From NCBI RefSeq assembly GCF_014649335.1, contig NZ_BMSV01000006.1, forward strand, positions 372,001 through 436,000: DNA of 64,000 nt. Direction: 5' to 3'. Both the position numbers and the translations under genes were made by a program. Positions 17,263 through 25,205 of the stretch are shown here, piece by piece. How positions within the stretch are numbered: position 1 is the first letter of the stretch; every line of letters begins with the position of its first letter. The notes beneath the pieces are model-generated. The model was not told the DNA's origin. It did not search any database and was given only the letters and a program-made list of their open reading frames with translations. The DNA is from Streptomyces roseolilacinus (GTDB taxonomy: Bacteria; Actinomycetota; Actinomycetes; Streptomycetales; Streptomycetaceae).

Positions 17263-17721
17263 ATGACGACCCGCCATGCCACGCAGACGCGAGCACGAGC
17301 GAGCCGGATCGGTGTCCGTCCCGCGGACGAGGTCGAGTCGGTGTACCGGACCCTCGCCGCCGAAGCCGGCCGCGCCCCGGCGCCGGCCCCCGGCCGGGGG
17401 GACGTGCGGGAGGGGGCGGGGGAGCCGACGTGGGGGGACATCGCCCCCGGCCGCACCGGGCCCGGCGCCGAACCGTCCGACGCGGTGTCCGAGGGCGCCG
17501 CCGACGCCTACCGGTGGGCGCTGGCCCGCGAGGAGCGCGGACCGGTCACGGGCGCGCCCGCGCGCGAGGTGCCCGACCTGTGGCGGCTGACCGCCGAGGC
17601 CGACGCCGCCGCGGTGCTGCTCGACGACCCGGTGTGCCCTCCGGAGAAGCGCGCGTACGTACGGGGGGTGCACGACGCGCTGGCGTGGCTCTGCGGGCAG
17701 AGCGACGAGCACGCCGTGTGA
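17263..17721 (+). CDS. Hypothetical protein downstream of the phosphatase
   Basis: Protein of about 152 aa starting MTTRHATQTRARASRIGVRP. The N-terminal third includes DEVESVYRTLAAEAG; the middle is Gly/Pro/Glu-rich; the C-terminal part is helical and better conserved-looking (LWRLTAEADAAAVLL, CPPEKRAYVRGVHDALAWL). An alternative ATG at 17242 overlaps the phosphatase stop by four bases (ATGA), which would mean translational coupling and seven extra residues. No domain is recognised. Confidence 0.6.
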   Translation: MTTRHATQTRARASRIGVRPADEVESVYRTLAAEAGRAPAPAPGRGDVREGAGEPTWGDIAPGRTGPGAEPSDAVSEGAADAYRWALAREERGPVTGAPAREVPDLWRLTAEADAAAVLLDDPVCPPEKRAYVRGVHDALAWLCGQSDEHAV

Positions 17722-17834
17722 CCGGCCCGCCGGAGCGGGCCGCCCGTCCGCACGGGCGGTCCCCGGCGCCCCGGCCCCCCGGGTGTCCCCGGCGCCCCGG
17801 TCTCCCGGCGTCCCGGGCTCCGGTGGGGCGCCCC

Positions 17835-18200
17835 TCAGTCCTGCGGGGGTGCCTCGGGTCCCTCCGTGCCGTCCGGGTCGGACCGCCGCCCGCGCAGCTC
17901 CTCGTTGAGCCGCTGGGCCTCCTCCAGCTGGTCCTCCAGGATGATGATCCGGCAGGCCGCCTCGATGGGGGTGCCCTGGTCGACGAGTTCGCGGGCCCGC
18001 GCGGCGATCCGCAGCTGGTAGCGCGAGTACCGGCGGTGGCCGCCCTCCGACCGCAACGGGGCGATCAGCCGGGCCTCGCCGAGCGCGCGGAGGAAGGCCG
18101 GCGTGGTGCCGATCAGCTCCGCGGCGCGGCCCATGGTGTAGGCAGGGTAGTCGTCGTCGTCGAGGTTGTCGGTGGGGCTGTGCCGCGCTCCTGGAGCCAT
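17835..18200 (-). CDS. MerR-like small HTH regulator, cold-shock module A
   Basis: Protein of 121 aa with one MerR-type winged helix (YTMGRAAELIGTTPAFLRAL, EGGHRRYSRYQL) and a short coiled coil (ACRIIILEDQLEEAQRLNEE). It is closely similar to the protein at 37950-38288; the paralogs are nearly identical from YPAYTMGRAAE to EEAQR and differ in both termini. ATG at 18200 follows AAAGG. It is divergent from the module A csp gene. It probably regulates within the cold-shock module; no ligand site is visible. Confidence 0.85.
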   Translation of the reverse strand: MAPGARHSPTDNLDDDDYPAYTMGRAAELIGTTPAFLRALGEARLIAPLRSEGGHRRYSRYQLRIAARARELVDQGTPIEAACRIIILEDQLEEAQRLNEELRGRRSDPDGTEGPEAPPQD

Positions 18201-18291
18201 GCGCGCCTTTCGTCCTGGGCATCCTGGCGAGGCGGGCCTCCCGGGCGGCCACATGCCTCGCGCGGGAACGGTAGCCGCCGCGAGTGGTGAA

Positions 18292-18318
18292 TGTCTATTC
18301 CGGCCGCTGCAGATTCCC
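18292..18318 (-). promoter_or_regulatory. Candidate promoter of MerR-like gene A
   Basis: On the minus strand, GGGAAT (18318-18313), a 15-bp spacer and TAGACA (18297-18292), followed by TTC. The same layout with CTG and GGCC at identical spacer positions precedes the paralog at 37950-38288. Confidence 0.5.
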
Positions 18319-18394
18319 GCCGGGCAGGGCCGTAGATTTCCTCCACCAGGGAAAACGCCTGCCCGAATTCCGTGCGGATGTGAAATCCGCATGC

Positions 18395-18570
18395 TAGTGT
18401 CGTAGCCAGTTGCAGTTGTGGTTCCCAGAGCTTCAAAGTGCCCCCCCGCCCCGCGGCGGAGGAGCACTTTTGTGTGGCCGGTTCTCCTGATCCGGACCGG
18501 GGCAATCATCGCGGCGACGCGAGGCTCGCACAGTGCGGGTCCAGAAATTCCCCGTGAGGAGAAAAGAATT
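18395..18570 (+). promoter_or_regulatory. Promoter and long 5' leader of csp A
   Basis: A -10-like TAGTGT (18395-18400) precedes AGTTGCAGTTGTGGTTCCCA (18408-18427), which is repeated exactly upstream of csp B. The roughly 165-nt leader then forms a hairpin with arms AAAGTGC and GCACTTT (18435-18470) ending in a T run, and a second conserved block near 18497-18535 (CGGGGCAATCAT, GCGGCGAC, GCAGTGCGG with small changes). The ribosome site GAGGAG lies at about 18556-18561. Confidence 0.7.
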
Positions 18571-18774
18571 ATGGCTACTGGCGTAGTGAAGTGGTTCAAC
18601 GCGGAAAAGGGCTTCGGCTTCATCCAGCAGGACGGTGGCGGCGCCGACGTGTTCGCCCACTACTCCAACATCGCGACCTCCGGCTTCCGCGAGCTGCAGG
18701 AAGGCCAGAAGGTCACCTTCGACGTCACGCAGGGCCAGAAGGGCCCGCAGGCGGAGAACATCCTCCCCGCCTGA
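18571..18774 (+). CDS. Cold-shock protein, CspA family (module A)
   Basis: A 67-aa single cold-shock domain protein with RNP1 (GFGFI) and RNP2 (VFAHY) motifs and the usual start MATGVVKWFNAEKGFGFIQQ. It binds single-stranded RNA/DNA and acts as an RNA chaperone at low temperature. It starts at ATG 18571 behind GAGGAG. A strong hairpin follows the stop, and the DEAD helicase lies 150 bp further on. The paralog at 42313-42516 differs at about a dozen positions. Confidence 0.96.
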   Translation: MATGVVKWFNAEKGFGFIQQDGGGADVFAHYSNIATSGFRELQEGQKVTFDVTQGQKGPQAENILPA

Positions 18775-18797
18775 CGACGAGGCGTCTCGACGCCGTC

Positions 18798-18825
18798 GGG
18801 GCCCGCACCTTGGGGTGCGGGCCCC
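18798..18825 (+). terminator. Hairpin after csp A
   Basis: Inverted repeat GGGGCCCGCAC / GTGCGGGCCCC with a short loop. It is probably a transcription terminator or attenuator between csp and the helicase. A hairpin with the same GGGGCCCGCA core follows csp B. Confidence 0.7.
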
Positions 18826-18923
18826 GCGCCGTTCCCCGGCGCCGCCCGGCCGAGGCCGGGCGGCGCCCGCCCGGCTGAATCGAGGGCCGTGAATTCCTCG
18901 ATATCGTATTGAGGAATGCACTC

Positions 18924-20453
18924 ATGACCCGTACGTCCCGCTCCCGGGGCTCCTCCTCGGGGACCCGCCAGGCTGCCGCCGCGCCGGCCCGCCGAGCGAA
19001 GAACAACCAGTCCGAACCCGCCAGGTCGGCGAAGTCCACGGCGGTTTCCGCGTCCTCGAAGTCGCCGAAGTCGTCCAAGGCCGGTTCCCGGACGCAGTCC
19101 CGTCGCCGCTCCACCCCGCCGCCGCCCGGTGATTTCGCCGTGCCGGTGACGCAGACCCCGCCGCTGCCGCCCGTCGCGGCGTTCGCGGACCTCGGCCTTC
19201 CCCCCGCGATGCTGGGCGCGCTGGAGGCCGAAGGGGTGACGGTGCCGTTCCCCATCCAGGCGGCGACCCTCCCGAACTCCCTCGCGGGCCGCGACGTGCT
19301 GGGCCGGGGCCGTACCGGCTCCGGGAAGACCCTCGCGTTCGGCCTCGCCGTCCTCGCCCGCCTCGCCGGGACCCGCGCCGAGCCGCGCCGGCCGCTCGCC
19401 GTCGTCCTCGTCCCCACGCGGGAGCTGGCGCAGCAGGTGACCGACGCCCTCGCCCCGTACGCCCGCGCCCTCGGGCTGCGGCAGGCCACGGTCGTCGGCG
19501 GCGTGTCGATCGGCCGCCAGACCGCCGCCCTGCGCGCCGGCACGGAGGTGCTGGTCGCGACCCCCGGCCGGCTGCGGGACCTCGTCACGCGCGGCGACTG
19601 CGTCCTCGACGACGTCGGCATCACCGTCCTCGACGAGGCGGACCAGATGACCGACATGGGCTTCCTGCCGCAGATCACCGGCCTGCTGGAGCTGACCAGG
19701 CCCGACGGGCAGCGGCTGCTGTTCTCGGCGACCCTGGACCGGAACGTCGACTCCCTCGTACGGCGCTACCTCCACGACCCGGTCGTCCACTCCGTGGACC
19801 CCACGGCCGGCGTGGTGACGTCGATGGAGCACCACGTCCTGCACGTCCAGGACACCGACAAGAACGCCACGGCCACGGAGATCGCCGCCCGCGACGGGCG
19901 CGTGATCATGTTCCTGGACACCAAGCACGCGGTGGACCGGCTCACCAAGCACCTGCTCAAGAGCGGCGTACGGGCCTCCGCGCTGCACGGCGGCAAGTCG
20001 CAGCCGCAGCGGACGCGGACGCTGGCCCAGTTCAAGGACGGCCACGTCACGGTGCTCGTCGCGACGAACGTCGCCGCGCGCGGCATCCACGTCGACGACC
20101 TCGACCTCGTCGTGAACGTCGACCCGCCCGGCGACCACAAGGACTACCTGCACCGCGGCGGCCGCACGGCCCGCGCGGGTGAGTCCGGCAGCGTCGTCAC
20201 GCTGGTCCTGCCGCACCAGCGGCGCGACATGGACCACCTGATGAGCCACGCGGGCATCCGTCCCCGGACGACGGCGGTGCGGTCCGGCGACGCCGAGCTG
20301 TCCCGCATCACCGGCGCCCGCACCCCGTCCGGGATACCGGTCACCATCGCGCCCCCCACGCCTCCGGCCCAGGCGGCGGGAAGGCCGGGTTCGTCGACCC
20401 GCCGCCGCCGGTCCGGAACGCGCCGCCCGCGCCGCGCGCCGCGCCAGCAGTGA
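18924..20453 (+). CDS. DEAD-box RNA helicase (module A)
   Basis: ATP-dependent RNA helicase of 509 aa. The N-terminal 75 residues are a basic Ser/Arg/Lys tail, and the C-terminal 40 are Arg-rich. Motifs run in order: Q motif (VPFPIQAATLPN), I (GRTGSGKT), Ia (PTRELA), Ib (TPGR), II (DEAD), III (SAT), V (ARGIHVDD) and VI (HRGGRTARAG). ATG at 18924 has GAGGA eight bases upstream. It is cotranscribed with, or downstream of, csp and followed by the SCO5918-like gene. The likely role is unwinding structured RNA during cold stress. The paralog is 40477-41982. Confidence 0.95.
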   Translation: MTRTSRSRGSSSGTRQAAAAPARRAKNNQSEPARSAKSTAVSASSKSPKSSKAGSRTQSRRRSTPPPPGDFAVPVTQTPPLPPVAAFADLGLPPAMLGALEAEGVTVPFPIQAATLPNSLAGRDVLGRGRTGSGKTLAFGLAVLARLAGTRAEPRRPLAVVLVPTRELAQQVTDALAPYARALGLRQATVVGGVSIGRQTAALRAGTEVLVATPGRLRDLVTRGDCVLDDVGITVLDEADQMTDMGFLPQITGLLELTRPDGQRLLFSATLDRNVDSLVRRYLHDPVVHSVDPTAGVVTSMEHHVLHVQDTDKNATATEIAARDGRVIMFLDTKHAVDRLTKHLLKSGVRASALHGGKSQPQRTRTLAQFKDGHVTVLVATNVAARGIHVDDLDLVVNVDPPGDHKDYLHRGGRTARAGESGSVVTLVLPHQRRDMDHLMSHAGIRPRTTAVRSGDAELSRITGARTPSGIPVTIAPPTPPAQAAGRPGSSTRRRRSGTRRPRRAPRQQ

Positions 20454-20508
20454 CGTCCCGCCGCCCCGCGGCACGTCCGTCCCACCGCCCCGACCCTGTG
20501 AGGCAACC

Positions 20509-20778
20509 ATGCGCTGTGTGATCGCCCGCTTCCCGTTCGACTTCGTGACGAGCGAAGTGGAGTCGCTGATGGCGAACGTCCGCCCGGAACCGGCGGTCGG
20601 CCCGTGCGCGGTCATCGGCCGCCGCACGTACCCGGTCAAGCAGGTCGGCGAGATCATCACCCGCCAGGACCGCCGCGACTTCACCGCACTGGAGGTGACC
20701 AGGGCGCTGCGCCGCCTCGGCTTCACCTGCGTGACCCAGGCGCCGGCTCCCGCCCCGGCCACCGACCTGCTGGGCTGA
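20509..20778 (+). CDS. SCO5918-family-like small protein (module A)
   Basis: An 89-aa protein starting MRCVIARFPFDF and containing VIGRRTYPVKQVGEIITRQ then DRRDFTALEV. Its paralog at 39677-39982 shares the start MRCVIARFPF, the YPVKQVG block and DRRDF. A GAGG site precedes the ATG. It follows the DEAD helicase by 55 bp in both modules (with a CBS gene between in module B). The family name is recalled; the function is unknown, but the fixed context points to RNA or cold-stress biology. Confidence 0.75.
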   Translation: MRCVIARFPFDFVTSEVESLMANVRPEPAVGPCAVIGRRTYPVKQVGEIITRQDRRDFTALEVTRALRRLGFTCVTQAPAPAPATDLLG

Positions 20779-20790
20779 CCCGGCCGGTCC

Positions 20791-20841
20791 CCGAGGGGGC
20801 GCGGGCCACCCGGCTGAGCCGGGTGGCCCGCGCCCCCTCGG
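20791..20841. terminator. Bidirectional terminator with a 23-bp perfect stem
   Basis: The arm CCGAGGGGGCGCGGGCCACC plus CGG is followed by a 5-base loop (CTGAG) and its exact complement. It lies between convergent genes and should end both transcripts. Confidence 0.85.
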
Positions 20842-20854
20842 TCGTCGGTGCGGC

Positions 20855-21229
20855 TCAGCCGTCGGTGTAGCTGAAGTCGCCCACCGTCCAGGCGCTCACG
20901 TCCTCGATGGCCACGCGGTACATGCCGCCCGTCTCCGGGATGCCGAGGGTGCCCTGGAGGATCCTCGCCACGTGGAAGTGCAGGTGGGTCGGGGACCCGT
21001 CGCGCGGCGCGTGCGAGCCCCCCGCGGGGGACGCGAACACCCCCGCGAACCCGCCCAGCCTGTCCGAGTCCCGCAGGACCTCCGCCACCCGCTCCCGCCA
21101 CGCGGCCTCGGGAGCGAGCCGCCCCGTGATGACCGCACCGTTGACCACGACGGTGAGCGACATCTGATTGGACTGCTCCGACTCGACGGTGGCCGCGACA
21201 TCCACGAGCAGTGCATCAGGCTTCGTCAT
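20855..21229 (-). CDS. GvpU-like protein (module A)
   Basis: A 124-aa protein convergent to the helicase operon. Recognisable blocks are SNQMSLTVVVNGAVITGRLA, FAGVF, THLHFHVARILQG, GIPETGGMYRV and the ending SAWTVGDFSY. The paralog at 39182-39541 matches almost throughout. The family resembles proteins annotated as gas-vesicle accessory GvpU, but no gas-vesicle genes are here, so the name indicates similarity only. A TAGGTT hexamer ends six bases before the ATG, suggesting a leaderless message. Confidence 0.7.
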   Translation of the reverse strand: MTKPDALLVDVAATVESEQSNQMSLTVVVNGAVITGRLAPEAAWRERVAEVLRDSDRLGGFAGVFASPAGGSHAPRDGSPTHLHFHVARILQGTLGIPETGGMYRVAIEDVSAWTVGDFSYTDG

Positions 21230-21302
21230 GCCCCGAACCTACAAGCCCGAGCGCCCCCGTGGGGCGTTCGGGCGCACGTCGCTTCCCGTCGGGTCCGCCG
21301 CG

Positions 21303-21581
21303 TCAGGGTTCGTCCCGGCGGGGGCCGTCCTCCGGGCTCCGCTCGCCGGACGCCGAGTCGCTGCTCTCCAGCCAGGTCCGCGCCGGACCCGCCGGCCGCG
21401 TCGTGTCGACGCTGAGGCGCAGCAGCGTCCCGCCCTCCGGTCCGGCGGGGTAGCTGCGCTGCTCCGTGGCGGCGAAGCAGCGGCGCACCACCTCCGCCAC
21501 CCTGCGGGCCACTTCGGGCGTCGCCGCGACGACCCGCACGTCGGCGTGGCCCTCGGAGGGCAGCTCGGTGTCGTCGTGCAC
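21303..21581 (-). CDS. Hypothetical protein
   Basis: A small protein of 92 aa with HADVRVVAATPEVARRVAEV, VRRCFAATEQRSYP and GGTLLRLSVDTT, which looks like one alpha-beta domain with an acidic C-terminal tail. GTG at 21581 follows GAGGAG at ideal spacing; GTG at 21638 is an alternative giving 111 aa. It is a conserved-looking Streptomyces protein of unknown function. Confidence 0.6.
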   Translation of the reverse strand: MHDDTELPSEGHADVRVVAATPEVARRVAEVVRRCFAATEQRSYPAGPEGGTLLRLSVDTTRPAGPARTWLESSDSASGERSPEDGPRRDEP

Positions 21582-21758
21582 GGTGATCTCCTCGGTAGGG
21601 CGGGACGGGACTCCGGGGTGCGGGGCGGCGGGCTTCACATCCTGCCTCCCCCCGTGGCGTACGGCCCCCGGACGGCGTGCGTTTCGGTGAACCTGCCCGG
21701 CCGCCCCCACCCGTACGCGCGGACCGCGCACCCCGTTGGACCCGCCCCCGCGCGGGCC

Positions 21759-23000
21759 TCACCCGGCGGCGGCCGCCTCGACGCCCCGCACCACCGCCGC
21801 CGCCCCGTCCTCCCGGGCCAGGCGCCGCGCGGCCGCCGCGGCGGCCCTTCCGTACGACGCCCCGTCCAGCGCCGCCCGGATCGCCTCCGCCAGGCGCCCC
21901 GCCGTCAGCCCGGCCGCCGGCACCGCCGCCGTCCCCGCCCCGATCGCGGCGACGCGGCGCGCCCAGAACGGCTGGTCGGCCGTGAACGGCACCGGCACCG
22001 ACGGCACACCGGCCCGCAGCGCCGCCGCCGTCGTCCCCGCGCCGGCGTGGTGGACGACCGCCGCCGTACGGGGGAGGAGCAGCGCGTGCGGCACGTCCCC
22101 GACGAGCAGCGCGTCGCCGTCCGACGCGGACAGCCCCGCCCACCCCGCCTGGACGACGCCCCGCACCCCCGCCAGCCGCAGCGCCCGCACCGCGATCTCC
22201 CCCAGCCGCTCGCCCTGCCCGCCGCCCATGCTGCCGAAGCCGACGAACACCGGTGGCGGCCCGGCCCGCAGGAAGTCCTCCACCGCGTCCGGCAGTTCCG
22301 CGTCGCCCGGTACGTGCGGCCACCAGGCGCCGGCCACCTCCAGTCCGGGCCGCCAGTCCGCCGGCCGGGGCACCAGGACCTCGCTGAAGCCGTGCAGGAC
22401 CGGCCACCCCGACTCCTCCGTCCGCCGCCGCACCGCCCGGCCCGTCGCGGGCGGCAGCCCGAGGCGGTGGCGCAGCTCCCGCACCGCGCCGGCGTGCACC
22501 CGGTCGACGACGCGGAGCGAGAGGCGGCCCGCGGCCCGGTTGCCCCACCGCCCCAGCGGCCGGCCGCCGCCCACGACCGGCGGGAACTCCCGGGTGGGCG
22601 CGACCGGTTGGAGGTAGGCGCCCAGGCTGGGGACACCGGTCGCCTCCGCCACGTGCCAGCCGAGCGGCGCCGTCGTGGTGGAGAGCAGCAGCACGTCGGG
22701 CCGGTGGGCCTCGGCGGCCCGGACGAGGCCGTCGCCCAGGTCCCCGAGGAACGCCCGCGCCCTGCGGATCAGCTCCCCGGTGCCCCCGCCCCCGCTCCCG
22801 GGACCCGGTGCGCCCGCCCCGGCGCCTCGCGGGTCCACCGGCAGCGCGTGGAACGCCGGCCCCGCCCCCTCGACGAGCCCGGCGAACTCCTCCGGCGCGG
22901 CCAGCACCACCTCGTGCCCGGCCTCCCGCAGCCGCGCCCCCACCCCCGTGTACGGGGCGACGTCCCCGCGGGACCCCGCCGCCGTGATCAGGACCCTCAT
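21759..23000 (-). CDS. Macrolide-type glycosyltransferase (UGT/GT1 family)
   Basis: GT-B fold glycosyltransferase of 413 aa. The N-terminus MRVLITAAGSRGDVAPYTGV is the acceptor-domain signature of the erythromycin/vancomycin-type GT1 family. The C-terminal half carries PVFVGFGSMGGG and the nucleotide-sugar motif region HHAGAGTTAAALRAGVPSVP with PFTADQPFWARRV. It overlaps the TipA-like regulator gene by four bases (ATGA), so the two are translationally coupled. There is no polyketide cluster, so the enzyme may inactivate an incoming drug or modify an unlinked metabolite. Confidence 0.88.
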   Translation of the reverse strand: MRVLITAAGSRGDVAPYTGVGARLREAGHEVVLAAPEEFAGLVEGAGPAFHALPVDPRGAGAGAPGPGSGGGGTGELIRRARAFLGDLGDGLVRAAEAHRPDVLLLSTTTAPLGWHVAEATGVPSLGAYLQPVAPTREFPPVVGGGRPLGRWGNRAAGRLSLRVVDRVHAGAVRELRHRLGLPPATGRAVRRRTEESGWPVLHGFSEVLVPRPADWRPGLEVAGAWWPHVPGDAELPDAVEDFLRAGPPPVFVGFGSMGGGQGERLGEIAVRALRLAGVRGVVQAGWAGLSASDGDALLVGDVPHALLLPRTAAVVHHAGAGTTAAALRAGVPSVPVPFTADQPFWARRVAAIGAGTAAVPAAGLTAGRLAEAIRAALDGASYGRAAAAAARRLAREDGAAAVVRGVEAAAAG

Positions 23001-23776
23001 CGCGGGTGCGTCCCCCTCCGCGCGTTCGCGTGGACGGCCTCCCGGAGGAACCGGGCCAGGCCGGGGCGCTGCTGGGGAGCGGGGACGACGAGGGCGAACG
23101 CGCGGGCGTCCTCGACGTAGTCGTCGGCGATCCGGCAGTGCGTCTCCGGCGGGCACGGCGTGAACCACCGCTCGACGTGCCGCCGGTGCTCCTCCGCCAG
23201 GTCCATGGCGGGGCCGGAGTCGTGCGCGGTGTCCGCGTCGTACGCGTCGAGCAGCCGCCCGCGCCACGACGCGGCCTCCGCCATGAGCCGCCGCCAGTCC
23301 TCCTCGGTGTGCGCGGCCGCCCGCGCCATGGCCTGCCGGTAGCCTTCGCCGGCGCCCCATTTGAGGTGGGCGTCCGTCGCGTAGCTCAGGTCGAAGGAGA
23401 CGTCCCCGAACACCTCGAACCGCTCCTCGGGGGACAGCCGCACGCCCGTCTCCTGGACCTCCATGGCCCGTTCGGCGACCTCGACGAGCCGGCGCAGCCT
23501 GCCGATCTCCGCGTTGAGCCGCCGGTGGCGCTCCCTCAGGTGGTCCAGGGCGCGGGCGGCGGGGTCGGCCATGATCGCGGCGATCTCGTCGAGCGGGAAG
23601 CCCAGCTCCCGGTAGAACAGGATCTGCTGGAGCCGGGCCAGGTCCGCGTCGTCGTAGAGCCGGTACCCCGCGGGGCTGCGCCCGCCCGGCGACAGCAGGC
23701 CCGTCTTGTCGTAGTGGTGCAGGGTCCGCACGGTCACCCCGGCGTACTCCGCCACCTGCCCGACCGAATATCCCAC
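22997..23776 (-). CDS. TipA-like MerR regulator with TipAS ligand domain
   Basis: A 259-aa activator. The MerR HTH (VGQVAEYAGVTVRTLHHYDK, GYRLYDDADLARLQ) is followed by a coiled coil and a C-terminal TipAS antibiotic-recognition domain (about 125-259; HTEEDWRRLMAEA, HRRHVERWFTPC). TipAS domains bind thiopeptides and other peptide or hydrophobic drugs in known members. The GTG at 23776 has AAGGAGG. The downstream gene is the coupled glycosyltransferase, so drug-induced expression of the enzyme is a reasonable hypothesis. Confidence 0.88.
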   Translation of the reverse strand: MGYSVGQVAEYAGVTVRTLHHYDKTGLLSPGGRSPAGYRLYDDADLARLQQILFYRELGFPLDEIAAIMADPAARALDHLRERHRRLNAEIGRLRRLVEVAERAMEVQETGVRLSPEERFEVFGDVSFDLSYATDAHLKWGAGEGYRQAMARAAAHTEEDWRRLMAEAASWRGRLLDAYDADTAHDSGPAMDLAEEHRRHVERWFTPCPPETHCRIADDYVEDARAFALVVPAPQQRPGLARFLREAVHANARRGTHPR

Positions 23777-23850
23777 CGGACCTCCTTGGTCGCCTCGTCC
23801 GCGTCCAGGGTGGAGCCTGACGCGGGGGGAGGGTCAAGCGGTGGCCGCCG

Positions 23851-25101
23851 TCACCGGCAGGGGGCCGTCACGTGGCGGTGGGTGCCGTTCAGGTAGTGGT
23901 CGCCGATGGAGCGCAGGCGGTGGGTGGGGGAGCGGTGGGCCGTCAGGACGCGGGCGTTGCGCCAGAACCGGTCCAGGCCCGGGGCGTCGGCGAGTTCCAG
24001 GACGCGCGTGGTGACCTGCAGGGCGGCCCGTGCCGTGACGGTCTCCGCCGTGGCGACGAGGGCGGCGACGTCGGCGGGGGCGTCCGCGTCGAGGCCGGGG
24101 CCCGCGTCGAGGGCGTCCGCCGTGGCGTCCGTGGCCCGTTCGACGACGGCGGCGGCCGTGTGCGCGGCGGACGCCAGCTCCCCGTACGCGAGGAGGAGGT
24201 CCGGGTCCCCGTCCGGCGGCCCGGCCCGCCGCGCCGTCCTGACGGCGTCCCGCGCCTCGGCCAGCGCGCCCTCCACGATGCCGAGCCCGACGTGGCAGAG
24301 CGCCAGCCGCAGCACGGAGGGCGCGAGCGCCGCGGTCGGCGGGGCCGACTCCTCGTCGGGCGGGCGGCGGCCGACGAGCCGGGCGGGCGGGACCGTCACC
24401 CGGTCGAAGACGACGGCGCCCGCCCCGGCGGCGCGCTGCCCCAGCCGGTCGCCGGCCGCCTCCACCGAGACCCCCCGGCCGCCCGGCGCCACCCGTACGA
24501 CCAGCACGTCCCCGGTCACGGCGCACACCGCGTCCACGACGAGCTGGTCGGCGACCGCGAGCGCGGCGGGCACGGCCCGGCGGCCGTTGAGGACGTGGCC
24601 GGTACCGCCCAGCGGGATCAGCGTCAGGTCGGGCCGGCCCCCCTCCTCGGGGCCGGCGGCGTACCGGAGGGCGCCGGCCCACAGCCACCGCCGCCGCGCG
24701 GAGTCCCGCGCGAGGGCGTCGGCGCGGTCGGGCGGCCCGTAGAGGCGGGTGCTCCAGGCGAGGGCGTAGTGGCGGGCGAGGAGTTCCCCGACGGAGCTGT
24801 CGGCGGTGGCGACCTCCCGTACGACGGCGCAGCCGGTGCGCCAGTCGGTGCCGTACCCGGTTCCGGGGGGCACCAGGGCCGACGGCAGCCCGGCCTCGCG
24901 CAGCCGTGCGGCCTCGTCGGCGGGCGGTCTGCCGGCGCGGTCGCGGGGGATGGCGTCGGCGGCGAGGTCGTCCGCGAGGTCGCGGGCGGTGCGGAGGAGG
25001 GCGGCGGGACCGGCGGCGGTGTCGGTGGCGGTGGTGTCGGCGGCGAGGTCGTCCGCGAGGTCGCGGGCGGTGGGGCCGGCGGCGGTGGCGGCGGGCGTCA
25101 T
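23851..25101 (-). CDS. Acyl-CoA dehydrogenase-fold flavoenzyme (DszC/SfnB-like)
   Basis: Protein of 416 aa with the acyl-CoA dehydrogenase-like three-domain fold: N-terminal helices (AARLREAGLPSALVPPGTG), a middle beta region (VLNGRRAVPAALAVADQLVV), and a C-terminal four-helix bundle (ALCHVGLGIVEGALAEARDA, ending HRSPTHRLRSIGDHYLNGTH). That ending resembles sulfur-acquisition monooxygenases such as DszC/SfnB rather than true dehydrogenases. The N-terminus carries a duplicated ARDLADDLAAD segment. The neighbouring TauE/SafE permease and Rrf2 regulator support a sulfur-assimilation role, by inference. Confidence 0.78.
   Translation of the reverse strand: MTPAATAAGPTARDLADDLAADTTATDTAAGPAALLRTARDLADDLAADAIPRDRAGRPPADEAARLREAGLPSALVPPGTGYGTDWRTGCAVVREVATADSSVGELLARHYALAWSTRLYGPPDRADALARDSARRRWLWAGALRYAAGPEEGGRPDLTLIPLGGTGHVLNGRRAVPAALAVADQLVVDAVCAVTGDVLVVRVAPGGRGVSVEAAGDRLGQRAAGAGAVVFDRVTVPPARLVGRRPPDEESAPPTAALAPSVLRLALCHVGLGIVEGALAEARDAVRTARRAGPPDGDPDLLLAYGELASAAHTAAAVVERATDATADALDAGPGLDADAPADVAALVATAETVTARAALQVTTRVLELADAPGLDRFWRNARVLTAHRSPTHRLRSIGDHYLNGTHRHVTAPCR
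24956..25072 (-). repeat. 36-bp direct repeat, 81-bp offset, in the flavoenzyme 5' end
   Basis: TCGGCGGCGAGGTCGTCCGC and the following 16 bases occur at 24956 and 25037. The offset of 81 bp equals 27 codons, so the reading frame is kept and the N-terminal segment is duplicated. Confidence 0.8.
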
Positions 25102-25205
25102 CGGCAACACACCGGTGCCGAGGGGGCGGTGGGGCGCTGGGGGGTGGCGGTGTGGGGCACGGGGCTGCTCCGGGGGTGAGGTGGGGGGCGTTCCGTCCGT
25201 ACGGA

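Noticed and set aside
20855..21229. Evidence for a gas-vesicle cluster
   Set aside because: Only GvpU-like proteins occur; no GvpA, F, G, L or N-like gene is present.
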